A stretch of DNA of 64,000 nucleotides from Companilactobacillus tucceti DSM 20183 (GTDB lineage: Bacteria > Bacillota > Bacilli > Lactobacillales > Lactobacillaceae), in contig NZ_AZDG01000003.1 of assembly GCF_001434665.1 (NCBI RefSeq), positions 1 through 64,000 on the forward strand. The letters are read 5' to 3'. This document shows, one piece after another, positions 32,987 through 42,516 of the stretch. The stretch's first letter is position 1. The number at the start of each line of letters is the position of its first letter. The notes below the pieces were generated by a model, which saw only the letters and a program-made list of their open reading frames with translations, was not told the DNA's origin and did not search any database. A program made the translations under genes and the position numbers.

Positions 32987-34414
32987 TTATAAGTTTTGAC
33001 CTTTTTCCCAAGTTGTCTTTGATAATAGCAATCCATGCTTTACTAATTCATCAAATAACTTATATGTTCTCTTGGAAATTTCATTAGCTGTTTCAATATT
33101 GCTCTTTGTCAAAGTATCTGTAATATCTTTCTTACCAGAAACTTCTTCATCTGTAGCTGCAATTCTTGAACGAGCATATGATTGGCAAGCGCTTCTAAAG
33201 GCATTGATAGCTTCAACATATTCATGGAAATGAGGCTCGATCAATACTGACAATGTCTTATTCAACCAGTAAACGTTGTGAACATCAACCTCTTGAGTTG
33301 TATTCTTGTAGTCTTCTGGAGTGTCATTAGCGTTTGTATAGAATGGAACATATGGTGCATATGCAAAGAATCCCATTGCGATCCATTGTACAGCAGCATA
33401 TTCTGCTGGAACACCATTTCTAATTTGTAGAATAGACGAAATTTGATTACGGTCCATAGCAATCGAACGATACTTTCTTTGCTCATCAGCTGTACCTGAA
33501 GCGTATGTACCGAATGGATCATATGGTGTGCCGTTATAATGTGATGATAGGAATTTTTGTACATCTTCAATAGCCAATTTCTTAGCTGGTTTACGAGTCA
33601 ATGGCATATCTTGATCAGTTGGTTTTTGATCTGTGATTTCTGGATTGAATAGCTTTTGTCCATACCAAGTACGTGGAGTGTTGTAATAAGCATCATCTTC
33701 ACCTTGAGTACCAAAGATCTCACGGAAATTAAATTTACCAGGATTTGGATTCAAATGATATTTTTCAACAAATTCAACTAAATCTGTAGCAACTAAGAAA
33801 TTGTCTTTATCATTAGGATCAATTTCTTGAATCAAAGTTTGGTTAGGAACTATAGCATATGTATCTTCTGGCAAACGCATAGCTGCCCAGTGGTGTCCAC
33901 CAACGATTTCTAATAACCAAACATCATTATTATCATTAAATGCAATACTATTACTTTCACCGGTACCATATTTTTCAATTATAGCTCCGAGTCTTTCGAC
34001 ACCCTCTTTAGCAGTCTTGATATATGGCAAAACTAGTGAAACCATGGCTTCTTCGTCAACACCATCGTGAACTAATGGATCATACCCTAGAACACGTGTA
34101 TTTGTAGCAGTAGTTTCAGTTGCACTCATACCAACATTAAATTCATTAATACCTGATTCTTCCCATTGACCGTCACTTTGATCGGCTTGTGGTGTACAAG
34201 TATAGTGATATGCATTATCTGGTAGAGGTACACTGACACCTGTTACAACTGACTTGAATGTTGCATTCTTTTGATCTTTTGCCTCATGGACGATGTATTT
34301 GATTGGATTGATAGGACCATAACCATCTTGATTACGGGCTACAATAGTCGAACCGTCCATTGTTGCTCCCTTTCCTACTAATATTTCTGTACAATCGGAA
34401 CTCTTCTTCATCAT
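32987..34414 (-). CDS. pepD: C69 family dipeptidase PepD
   Basis: The 475-residue Ntn-hydrolase has the catalytic cysteine at residue 8 in DCTEILVGKGATMDGSTIVA, exposed after removal of a short propeptide. It also has SATETTATNTRVLGYDPLV and DVWLLEIVGGHHWAAMRLP as in PepD/PepDA dipeptidases of lactobacilli. It cleaves a broad range of dipeptides in the cytoplasm. GGGAGGCGG precedes ATG. A paralog with the same layout is at 40939-42375. A class II element follows immediately after the stop. Confidence 0.92.
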   Translation of the reverse strand: MMKKSSDCTEILVGKGATMDGSTIVARNQDGYGPINPIKYIVHEAKDQKNATFKSVVTGVSVPLPDNAYHYTCTPQADQSDGQWEESGINEFNVGMSATETTATNTRVLGYDPLVHDGVDEEAMVSLVLPYIKTAKEGVERLGAIIEKYGTGESNSIAFNDNNDVWLLEIVGGHHWAAMRLPEDTYAIVPNQTLIQEIDPNDKDNFLVATDLVEFVEKYHLNPNPGKFNFREIFGTQGEDDAYYNTPRTWYGQKLFNPEITDQKPTDQDMPLTRKPAKKLAIEDVQKFLSSHYNGTPYDPFGTYASGTADEQRKYRSIAMDRNQISSILQIRNGVPAEYAAVQWIAMGFFAYAPYVPFYTNANDTPEDYKNTTQEVDVHNVYWLNKTLSVLIEPHFHEYVEAINAFRSACQSYARSRIAATDEEVSGKKDITDTLTKSNIETANEISKRTYKLFDELVKHGLLLSKTTWEKGQNL

Positions 34415-34538
34415 TATTGTTCCGCCTCCCTTACAACACCAGTATAGGATTATATTTTTTTAAGTAAAGGGGGATTGTGAATATTTTCATTAAAAATATA
34501 GTCTAAAAAAGGCTTTAAATCAAAGATGAACTAATCAA

Positions 34539-36455
34539 TTAAACTCGGATTGTTTGGTTTTTATCAATTGCTTCTAATCTGGCTGTCAATTGTTCAATTT
34601 GTTTCTTCAAACTAGCACCAATATCTGTATCTCCCACTGTTGTACGTTTGACCGACTGTTCAATAACACGCTTAGTCGAGACAACATCGGTCATATCAGC
34701 AATAGCTTTTTTGCGAGTCGTAAATGGTTCATGTGTCACTAATTGGAACCCATATGAATTAGATAATAGAGTATATCCACCAATTCCCGTAGTCTTATGA
34801 TAAGGCTTTGACATACCACCATCGATAACAAAAATTTTACGATTAGCCATGATTGGTGAATGACCCAACTTGACTGGAGTATGACCGTTAATAATATGGC
34901 CATTTTCTGGATCTAGTCCAAATTCTTTTAGCAACTCATCAGCAAACCATTCTTCTTTTCTCAAAGAATAATATGGATTCTTAACTTCATGATGTGTTTG
35001 CGTATCTTCAACAAAATATCTTTCAAAGGTGGTCATTGCTAACTTACCAAATAATGGTGACATTTTACCTGTCCAAAGATACCAAATAATATCAGATTTC
35101 TTGCAATCAACTAAACTAGGTTTTTGAAAACCTTCCTTAAGAACTTTCTCGAAGAAATCAAATAAACTCTTGCCGGCATATGTTTTGCCATCAACGGTCC
35201 AACTAAGCATTTTTCCTTCTTCATCAACTGGCACACAACCGTGAAGCAATAAATTACCATTATATTTCAAATACATAGATCCGTTATTCATCATATATGC
35301 CATGTGATAACGTAATTTAGGTGCATCGATAAATTGTTGAGATAAATCGATCAAGATTTTCTCTTCTTCATCAGTCAATTTATATGGATCATCCGGATCA
35401 ACTAGTTGGAAACAACCATCAATAACTGGGTACTTCTTCCCATCAATTTCTACAGTCTTTCTGTCTGGACTCAATTTATCTAATAACATTCTGCCTGACA
35501 TTTGAAATTCAGGATTACGCTGAATAGCTTGACCTTCAAGTTTAAATTGCATAATTGCAATAGCTTGTTGAACACAATTGTCATAACAAGCATCGTCATC
35601 TGGTATTTTGGCGCCGGTATCTGACTTAGGTTTAAATGAATCCAGTGGCTTATAATTTTTTTCAGCAAATTCACGTAAATCACTTAATCCTATTCCATAA
35701 TTAGTCAATAAACGCAGGTTATTATAACGAGCACTGATTCTAATTAAGTTAGCCATGCAAAGTTTGGATCCAGCTGCACTACCGATCCACAAAATATCAT
35801 GATTTCCCCATTGAAAATCAAGGCTACCCCAACGTTTCATCAAATGGTCAATAATGTAATCAGGATGTGGTCCACGATCATAAACATCCCCAATAATATG
35901 AAGATGATCTACCACTAATCTTTGAATAGTATGACATGTGGAAATAATAAATGAATCAGCCATACCTAATCGAACGATACTATCCATTACTTCATAGTAA
36001 TATTTATATTTAGCATTATCGTTCGAATCAGCATAAAGAAGCTCCTCGGTTATATAAACAAAATCATCTTTAATAGCTTTTCTGACCTTGGAACGAGTGT
36101 ATTTGCTTGATGTATAACGAAGCATTTCAATCAATTCATTAAAGGTATCAATATACCATTGAGATAAACTAGCCTCATCTGGCATGCTTTCTTTAGTCTG
36201 CTTTAAAATTTCTGAAGGATAATATATTAAAAAGGCCAACTTTTTTTGACTATCAGCTGTAAGTCGACCAGTAAATAATTCGGAAATTTTTTGACGAGTA
36301 TTTCCAGAACCATTTCTTAAAATATGAGCAAATTCATCATATTCACCGTGAATATCACTTACAAAAGCTTCAGTTCCCTTTGGTAAGTTTAAAATCGCCG
36401 AAAGGTTGATAATTTCTGATTTAATTTCATTACTGGTTGTGAATATTTTTTCCAT
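34539..36455 (-). CDS. fbp: fructose-1,6-bisphosphatase class III
   Basis: The 638-residue protein has the length and metallophosphoesterase motifs of the Firmicutes class III enzyme: SDIHGEYDEFAHILRNG, GDVYDRGPHPDYIIDHL, WGNHDILWIG and INGHTPVK. It hydrolyses fructose-1,6-bisphosphate for gluconeogenesis. I place the start at ATG 36455 (MEKIFTTS) with AGGGATT directly upstream; the longer reading adds 33 residues that do not fit the family. It is divergent from the aldo/keto reductase gene. Confidence 0.94.
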   Translation of the reverse strand: MEKIFTTSNEIKSEIINLSAILNLPKGTEAFVSDIHGEYDEFAHILRNGSGNTRQKISELFTGRLTADSQKKLAFLIYYPSEILKQTKESMPDEASLSQWYIDTFNELIEMLRYTSSKYTRSKVRKAIKDDFVYITEELLYADSNDNAKYKYYYEVMDSIVRLGMADSFIISTCHTIQRLVVDHLHIIGDVYDRGPHPDYIIDHLMKRWGSLDFQWGNHDILWIGSAAGSKLCMANLIRISARYNNLRLLTNYGIGLSDLREFAEKNYKPLDSFKPKSDTGAKIPDDDACYDNCVQQAIAIMQFKLEGQAIQRNPEFQMSGRMLLDKLSPDRKTVEIDGKKYPVIDGCFQLVDPDDPYKLTDEEEKILIDLSQQFIDAPKLRYHMAYMMNNGSMYLKYNGNLLLHGCVPVDEEGKMLSWTVDGKTYAGKSLFDFFEKVLKEGFQKPSLVDCKKSDIIWYLWTGKMSPLFGKLAMTTFERYFVEDTQTHHEVKNPYYSLRKEEWFADELLKEFGLDPENGHIINGHTPVKLGHSPIMANRKIFVIDGGMSKPYHKTTGIGGYTLLSNSYGFQLVTHEPFTTRKKAIADMTDVVSTKRVIEQSVKRTTVGDTDIGASLKKQIEQLTARLEAIDKNQTIRV

Positions 36456-36595
36456 AATCCCTAGTAGACCTCTTTCTAATGTAAAGGTTTTATACGTTGA
36501 CACTATGCAACAACTTGAACTATACCAAATATTCAATTGTTTTCCAAGTTTCACAATATAAATTGCGTTAAAATATTATTTATGGAGGTATATTT

Positions 36596-37480
36596 ATGAG
36601 TTTAAATATTGAATCATGTGTAACTTTGAACAACGGTGTTAAAATGCCCCAATTAGGTATGGGAGTTTGGCAAGTTAACAATACCCAAGCTGCTCAATCA
36701 GTTGAATGGGCTTTGAAACATGGATATAAAGCAATCGACACGGCAAAACAATATGGTAACGAAAAAGGTGTCGGTATTGGTCTTAAAAAAGGACTCGCCG
36801 ATAACAACCTTAAGCGCGAAGATATCTTCTTAACTACTAAAATTTATAATGGTGATCAAGGCTATGAATCAACTTTGGAACAATTTGAAGGTCAATTAAA
36901 AAATCTACAAACTGATTATGTAGATCTATTATTGATTCACTGGCCAGTTGATGGAACTTACTTATCAACTTGGAAAGCCCTTGAAGAAATATATCGTCAA
37001 GGAAAAGCACGTGCAATTGGGGTCTCAAACTTTAATATCACTAAATTACAAGATATTTTAAAGACCGCTTCAGTTAAACCAGCTGTTAACCAAATGGAAT
37101 TTCATCCTCTTTGCCAAGAAGAAGACATCAAGAATTTCTGTGATGAACAAAATATTTATCTAGAAGCATGGTCGCCACTAGGAAGTGGCTCCGTTCTAAA
37201 AGATACAAGACTACAAAAAATTGCTGATAAATATAATAAATCAGTAGCTCAAGTTATTTTACGTTGGGACTTACAACGTGACATCATTACTATCCCTAAG
37301 TCATCTCATGAAGCTAGAATCGAACAAAACGCTGACATATTCGATTTCGAATTAAGCGATGACGATGTAAATGAAATCAATGGCTTTGATCTTGATAAGA
37401 GAAGTCTTTGGTATGGAAGCTTTACATGGCATGGTAATCCAGATGGTTATAAAGATTCCGTCGAAGAATGGGACGACTAA
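36596..37480 (+). CDS. aldo/keto reductase
   Basis: The 294-residue protein has the family signature GYKAIDTAKQYGNEKGVG with the catalytic Asp and Tyr, the Lys in LTTKI, DYVDLLLIHWP with the active-site His, and the NADPH-binding IPKSSHEARIEQN. It reduces aldehydes or ketones; the closest described group includes 2,5-diketo-gluconate reductases and glyoxal reductases. GGAGG lies eight bases before ATG. Monocistronic with a strong bidirectional terminator downstream. Confidence 0.92.
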   Translation: MSLNIESCVTLNNGVKMPQLGMGVWQVNNTQAAQSVEWALKHGYKAIDTAKQYGNEKGVGIGLKKGLADNNLKREDIFLTTKIYNGDQGYESTLEQFEGQLKNLQTDYVDLLLIHWPVDGTYLSTWKALEEIYRQGKARAIGVSNFNITKLQDILKTASVKPAVNQMEFHPLCQEEDIKNFCDEQNIYLEAWSPLGSGSVLKDTRLQKIADKYNKSVAQVILRWDLQRDIITIPKSSHEARIEQNADIFDFELSDDDVNEINGFDLDKRSLWYGSFTWHGNPDGYKDSVEEWDD

Positions 37481-37497
37481 TTAACAATTCACTGCAA

Positions 37498-37532
37498 ATA
37501 AAAAGCTTGGAAGATTTTATCTTTCAAGCTTT
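37498..37532. terminator. bidirectional terminator
   Basis: AAAAAGCTTG-G-AAGAT and ATCTT-T-CAAGCTTTTTT pair between two convergent genes. Confidence 0.8.
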
Positions 37533-37533
37533 T

Positions 37534-38331
37534 TTAATATTTTTTAATCAAGATATCACCTAAAGACCCTTCTCTAAAATTAATATTTCCAAGTTTCTTA
37601 TCGATCATCATTCCTGTTAAATGAGCTTCAGAAATTAATTTAGGAAATTCTTTTGTTCCAACAGCTAACCCAGCGATTGCCCAAACTCTAGCGTCAGTTA
37701 CATTACTATTGATCACTGTAACTTGTTGAATATGACTCTTATTACTTATTAGGGCATGTTTAACATCTTTATCTTGTAAAGTTGAAATGGATGCATTTTG
37801 TAAGTAATAAGTTGCCGCTATTTTATCAGAATCAGGTTTTGGGATATTAACTACCCAACGATAATCGCTTCCAGACTTAGTACTTATTTTAATGTTACTG
37901 GAATCATTGAACTTAACTGCTACAATGTCACTTTTATTCAATAGTGGTTTGAGATATTTATTGAATCCTTCATCAATTATCCATCCTTTGATAAGTTCTG
38001 TTGGATCATATTTACTTCCAAAGTTTGTACTGAAATAGTGATGCGTCATTTGTTCAGCAATGACCGTTTGAGTATAGATATCACTAAAAGCATCTGATTC
38101 TATCAAAGGTTTTTGACTACCTGATTGAAACTTAGAGATCAATGAATCCTTTCTTTCAGGAGAGAATTCCTTATCCATCTCAATTAAGTAATTTTCGATA
38201 TTTTTTGAAGCATTTTTAAAAAGTTCTTTTACAGATTCATTATTATCACTTGTAATTAGTTTGATTGAATATTGATTATTCGTTTCGCCAACCTTACAGC
38301 TTAACGAATTATATTTTTCTACCATAGGCAA
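37534..38331 (-). CDS. ApbE-like (FAD:protein FMN transferase family) protein, divergent
   Basis: The 265-residue protein follows the ApbE plan: EMDKEFSPERKDSLISKFQS resembles the fS-x-x-x-x-dSel motif, LIKGWIIDEGFNKYL the lvKGyavd motif, and TDARVWAIAGLAVG the C-terminal ADalaTalfvmG metal site. The Thr four residues after the Asp is Trp here, and the usual SGDY segment is replaced by ASIST. ApbE enzymes attach FMN to Thr in exported flavoproteins. It has no signal peptide, so it may be intracellular or a non-catalytic relative. It pairs with the paralog at 38415. Confidence 0.6.
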   Translation of the reverse strand: MPMVEKYNSLSCKVGETNNQYSIKLITSDNNESVKELFKNASKNIENYLIEMDKEFSPERKDSLISKFQSGSQKPLIESDAFSDIYTQTVIAEQMTHHYFSTNFGSKYDPTELIKGWIIDEGFNKYLKPLLNKSDIVAVKFNDSSNIKISTKSGSDYRWVVNIPKPDSDKIAATYYLQNASISTLQDKDVKHALISNKSHIQQVTVINSNVTDARVWAIAGLAVGTKEFPKLISEAHLTGMMIDKKLGNINFREGSLGDILIKKY

Positions 38332-38414
38332 GCTCCTTTTTATTTGATTGTATACATAAGTATAAAATCTATTTATGAAGTTCCTATGACTTTAAGGTGT
38401 CGTTAATAAGAAGT

Positions 38415-39173
38415 TTATGCTCGACCTAAAATTCCATCTCTAAAAGGAATACCGCCTTGATTACAATCAAACAAAATGCCTGTAAGTTTTGATTTCCAAA
38501 TAATGCGAGAAAATTTTTCCATACCTACTGACGCTCCGGTAACTGACCAAATATCAGCACCGACTAAATCATTACTAAAAACAGTGACTTGTTGAATACT
38601 GTTATCTGGATTATTTTTCTCAGCTACAGAAGTTGAAACTGCACCATTTTTCAAATAGTATCCCGTCATCATTTGAGGATTACCGGGATTTTTGATTCCT
38701 ATTTTCCAATAAAAATCATCATCTTTTTTTGTAGCCACTCGCATATCCCCACTACCGCCTAGAGAAATACCACTAATTTCCGAATTGCCTAATAAGGGAC
38801 ATAGATCTTTTTCAAAAATTCTTTCAATAGTCCATCCTTTGAGTAGGTTATGTGAATCTTCATCTAATTTATGGCTCAAAAAAGCTCGATTGGTTACTCT
38901 TGAAGAAATCTTTACTTGATCAATTACCGACTGAAATGTGTCATAATCCACAGAATCATCGTTATTGTTCTGAAATTCAGATATTAAAGAACTACCTCTA
39001 AATGGATAAGGCTCTTCAATAATTTCAGCAATTTCTTTTTCTACTGAATAACAGGTTTGGTGAAAAATATCTTGAGTAACTTCATCATAATTCTTAGTAG
39101 CCAATTTTATGATGAATGGAATGCCCATCGCTTCTATAATTCGACTTGGGAAATAATATTTAGTTGCTGTCAT
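38415..39173 (-). CDS. ApbE-like (FAD:protein FMN transferase family) protein, divergent paralog
   Basis: The 252-residue protein aligns with the neighbour throughout: MGIPFIIKLA at the start, YPFRGSSLISEFQNN, LLKGWTIERIFEKDL, IQQVTVFSNDLVGADIWSVTGASVG, and a shared end REGxLG or RDGILG. The metal-site Asp (ADIW) is kept, but the Thr at +4 is Val. The two genes are about 80 bases apart and may be cotranscribed. Identity between them by eye is around 30 percent. Function: FMN transferase or a degenerate relative; my confidence is in the family, not in activity. Confidence 0.55.
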   Translation of the reverse strand: MTATKYYFPSRIIEAMGIPFIIKLATKNYDEVTQDIFHQTCYSVEKEIAEIIEEPYPFRGSSLISEFQNNNDDSVDYDTFQSVIDQVKISSRVTNRAFLSHKLDEDSHNLLKGWTIERIFEKDLCPLLGNSEISGISLGGSGDMRVATKKDDDFYWKIGIKNPGNPQMMTGYYLKNGAVSTSVAEKNNPDNSIQQVTVFSNDLVGADIWSVTGASVGMEKFSRIIWKSKLTGILFDCNQGGIPFRDGILGRA

Positions 39174-39261
39174 AATATTTAACCCGCCTTCATCTTTATT
39201 TTCGGCGATTATATAAATAAAATGTGAAGTTTTTGTGATTTATGTTTAAACATATCCTCTT

Positions 39262-39478
39262 GCTGCTTAAACGTGTGATTAAACACAGCTTCCTCCGTTT
39301 AACTACTTTATCTTTTTAAAGAATTCTCGTTTTATTTCTTCTTATTCTTACTGCTGCTTAAACGCGTGATTAAACACAGCTTCCTCCGTTTAACTACAAA
39401 AATGGACCGCATTTACTTTGTAAATACGGTCCATTTTTTACGTTATACTCAGAAGCTGGGCGTGTTTAATCACGCTCT
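39262..39478 (-). repeat. class I-like element with duplicated right half, after pbuX
   Basis: Arms GCGTGATTAAACAC (39364-39377) and GTGTTTAATCACGC (39462-39475) pair over 14 bases around an inner hairpin (AAAATGGACCG...CGGTCCATTTT). A 44-base right-half copy with one change is repeated at 39262-39305. The core is GTAGTTAAACGGAGGAAGCT (minus strand), a variant of the TTAAGCGGAAAAAGCT core. Confidence 0.75.
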
Positions 39479-40779
39479 TAACTATGAAACTTCTTCTCGC
39501 CTTGAGGATTTAACAAAATATTTAACAAAATAGCTGCAAAACTTCCGACAACTAATCCGTTATTCAAAATTGTTTGTAAACTTGATGGCAAGATATGAAG
39601 TAATGTTGGTTGAACGGTAACTCCTAATCCCAATCCAATGGCTACGGCCATTATTAATAGATTATTGTTATCCATTCTCACTTTAGTTAGCATTTTGATT
39701 CCTTCAGCACCAACGGTACCAAACATTATCAACATTGCTCCACCTAGAACTGATGTCGGGATCAATGTGGCAATGGCACCGACTTTTGGTATCAATCCTA
39801 AAATAATTAGAAGAAAAGCGGAGAAATAAACGGGCTTGTTTTTCTTAATTCCTGATAATTGAACAATAGCAACATTTTGAGAAAAAGTTGAATATGGGAA
39901 GGTATTGAAGATTCCGCCTAAAATAGCGGCAATACCTTCAGAAGCATATCCATGTTGAAGATCCTTTTCATTTAGATCACGTTTAGTTATTTCGGCTAAT
40001 GCATAATAAACACCAGTAGATTCGATCATACATGTTAAAGCTGCTAAAATCATGATAATTATTGATGACCATTCAAATTTAGGAGCGGAAAAATAAAATG
40101 GTACTGGAAGTTGGAACCAATGTGCGTTGTGTACACTAGCAAATCCCATTGTTCCCATAAATCCGGCCATAACTGAACCGACAACAATTCCAATTAATAC
40201 AGAAATTTGTTTTATAAAACCTTTTCCTAAAATATTAATCAAAACAATGATCAAAGCAGTTGTAAACCCTAATATTAAATCAGTTGAACCACCAAAACCT
40301 TTAGCAGTAGCATCTCCACCACCAATATTTTGAAAGGCAACTGGGATCAAAGTAAAACCGATCAATGTGATCAAAGATCCAGTTACTACTGGAGGGAAGA
40401 AACGTTTTAATTTAGCAAAGAACTTTGATATTAATAGAATGAAAATTCCTGATGCAATAATACCGCCATACATATAAGCAATACCATAATGATGTCCAAT
40501 ATTTTGTAACGGCGTTACATACTCAACAGCTGAGCCTAAAACAACTGGCAATCCTATACCTGTGATAGGTGTACGCTTGATTTGAAGTAATGTTGCTACA
40601 CCACACATAAAAATATCTACAGAAATAAGATAAGTCATCTCCGTAGCAGTAAAGTTTAGAGCCGCACCAATTAAAATCGGTATTAAAATATCCCCAGAAT
40701 ACATTGCCAAAAGATGTTGAAACCCTAATAGAAGATTCTTTAAGAATGAATCTTCAGAATCCTGCATTTTTAAGTCCAT
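39478..40779 (-). CDS. pbuX: xanthine/purine permease (NCS2 family, PbuX-like)
   Basis: The 433-residue protein has 14 segments and purine NCS2 signatures: FQHLLAMYSGDILIPILIG, LPVVLGSAVEYVTP, MIESTGVYYALAEIT with the conserved Glu, and NTFPYSTFSQNVAIVQLSGI, a close match to xanthine permeases of Bacillus and lactic acid bacteria. It imports xanthine or related purines with protons. GAGGAAAAG precedes ATG. No purine riboswitch was recognised upstream. The stop codon abuts the element at 39262-39478. Confidence 0.85.
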   Translation of the reverse strand: MDLKMQDSEDSFLKNLLLGFQHLLAMYSGDILIPILIGAALNFTATEMTYLISVDIFMCGVATLLQIKRTPITGIGLPVVLGSAVEYVTPLQNIGHHYGIAYMYGGIIASGIFILLISKFFAKLKRFFPPVVTGSLITLIGFTLIPVAFQNIGGGDATAKGFGGSTDLILGFTTALIIVLINILGKGFIKQISVLIGIVVGSVMAGFMGTMGFASVHNAHWFQLPVPFYFSAPKFEWSSIIIMILAALTCMIESTGVYYALAEITKRDLNEKDLQHGYASEGIAAILGGIFNTFPYSTFSQNVAIVQLSGIKKNKPVYFSAFLLIILGLIPKVGAIATLIPTSVLGGAMLIMFGTVGAEGIKMLTKVRMDNNNLLIMAVAIGLGLGVTVQPTLLHILPSSLQTILNNGLVVGSFAAILLNILLNPQGEKKFHS

Positions 40780-40938
40780 ATTTTTACTTTTCCTCCTATA
40801 AATTACACAAATTATAGCATTTTTTCAGAAAATATATAACATAGCTTCCTTAAATAGGAATCTTTTTCTAAAATGGCTTAGTTCTTTTGTGATAGAATGT
40901 TCTATCGTATAACGTAATATTAGAGGAGGAATTATAGT

Positions 40939-42375
40939 ATGAAGAAGAATCATTTGGATGATGCATGTACAACTATTTTAGTTGGTAAAAATGCTAGTTT
41001 GGATGGATCAACAATGATTGCCAGAAACGATGATACTTTTCTACCCGTTTCACCACATAACTTTGTCTTAAATCCAGCTGTTAAAGGAGAAAAGAATCGA
41101 GTTGTTAAGTCATGGCTTAACAATTTTGAAGCTCCTATCCCTGAAAATGGTTATTCATGGCCTGCTGTTCCAAATGTGGACTATAAGAACGAAGGATATT
41201 ATGACGAAAGTGGTATCAATGGTAAAAACGTTGCAATGTCTGCCACAGAGAGTACTTACGGTAACGAACGTGCCTTATCAGTTGACCCACTTGTAAAAGA
41301 TGGTATGGACGAAGATGTTATTGTCAGAATGGTTTTGCCATTTGTTGACTCTGCAGTTGATGCTGTTAAACGTACTGGTGATTTGATCAAAGAATACGGT
41401 TCACCAGCCGGAAACTCACTTTTGTTCAGTGATAAAGATGACGTTTGGTATATGGAAATCGTTACTGGTCATCACTGGGTAGCACAAAGAATTCCTGATG
41501 ACAGTTACGCTGTTGCTGCCAATAGAGTATCAATTCAACAAGTTGACTTTAATGATACTAAACAATTCATGTGGTCAGATGGCATTCAAGAATTTGTCGA
41601 AAAGAATCATTTAAATACTGATAAAACTGGCTGGAACTTCCGTCATATTTTTGGTACTGACAATGTTAAAGATCGTCACTATAACACTCCACGTGTTTGG
41701 TTCGGTCAAAGATATTTCAATCCAGAAATAAAACAAGATCCTGAAGATGGTGAATTACCTTTCATCATGAAGACAGACCACAAAATCTCTGTTGAAGATA
41801 TCGAATATGTTTTGGGATCACATTACAACGAAACAAAATTTGATCCATTCAGTCCTGATGCTTCAGATGACGATAAGTATCGTTACCGCCCAATCGGTTT
41901 GAACCGTACACAAAATTCACACGTCCTTCAAATCAGAAATGACGTTCCTGAAGAAATTGCTGCTATTATGTGGTTATGTGTTGGTTTCCCTAGCTTCTCA
42001 CCTTATATTCCTTTCTATACAAATATGAATGATACAGCTAAGAGTTACCAAAATACATCTATGACATTTGATGTCACAAACTCTTACTGGATGTACAAGG
42101 GACTTTCAGCTCTAGTTGAATCTCATTACAATAATTTTGTTCAAGATGACACTGACTATATAACTGAACTAAATGAAAAATTCCGCGCAAGTATTATTGA
42201 AACTGACAAATTGTCAAAAGATCACTCTGGAGATGATTTAACTCAATTCTTAACTGACAGAAATCAAAAACTTGTCGCTGAAACTGAAGATAAGACTAAG
42301 AAACTTTATGGAGAACTATTTACTAAGTCGATCAACATGTCCAAATTGACATTTAATATGGATAAAAATCTTTAA
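40939..42375 (+). CDS. pepD: C69 family dipeptidase PepD (second copy)
   Basis: The 478-residue Ntn-hydrolase has the catalytic Cys at residue 10 in DACTTILVGKNASLDGSTMI, plus SATESTYGNERALSVDPLV and DVWYMEIVTGHHWVAQRIP. It aligns with PepD at 32987-34414 over its whole length at roughly half identity by eye, with differing C-termini. It cleaves dipeptides. GAGGAGGAAT precedes ATG. It is divergent from pbuX and ends in a strong terminator. Two PepD paralogs 6 kb apart suggest duplication and different substrate ranges. Confidence 0.92.
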   Translation: MKKNHLDDACTTILVGKNASLDGSTMIARNDDTFLPVSPHNFVLNPAVKGEKNRVVKSWLNNFEAPIPENGYSWPAVPNVDYKNEGYYDESGINGKNVAMSATESTYGNERALSVDPLVKDGMDEDVIVRMVLPFVDSAVDAVKRTGDLIKEYGSPAGNSLLFSDKDDVWYMEIVTGHHWVAQRIPDDSYAVAANRVSIQQVDFNDTKQFMWSDGIQEFVEKNHLNTDKTGWNFRHIFGTDNVKDRHYNTPRVWFGQRYFNPEIKQDPEDGELPFIMKTDHKISVEDIEYVLGSHYNETKFDPFSPDASDDDKYRYRPIGLNRTQNSHVLQIRNDVPEEIAAIMWLCVGFPSFSPYIPFYTNMNDTAKSYQNTSMTFDVTNSYWMYKGLSALVESHYNNFVQDDTDYITELNEKFRASIIETDKLSKDHSGDDLTQFLTDRNQKLVAETEDKTKKLYGELFTKSINMSKLTFNMDKNL

Positions 42376-42380
42376 ACTCA

Positions 42381-42413
42381 AAACACACCTTAATTTTTTA
42401 AGGCGTGTTTTTT
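42381..42413 (+). terminator. intrinsic terminator of the second pepD
   Basis: AACACACCTTAA and TTAAGGCGTGTT pair around TTTT, followed by T7. Confidence 0.85.
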
Positions 42414-42516
42414 TATTTTTTTTACAATTGAATCTATAATCAGTTTGATTAAAAAAAAATGAACCTTCTCTTCAGTTGCATGTATAATATTGGGTATGAG
42501 TTTTTAGGAGGAAATT

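Noticed and set aside
40780-40938. Purine riboswitch upstream of pbuX
   Set aside because: No conserved purine aptamer core (loop-loop and junction motifs) is visible in the short divergent region to the second pepD.
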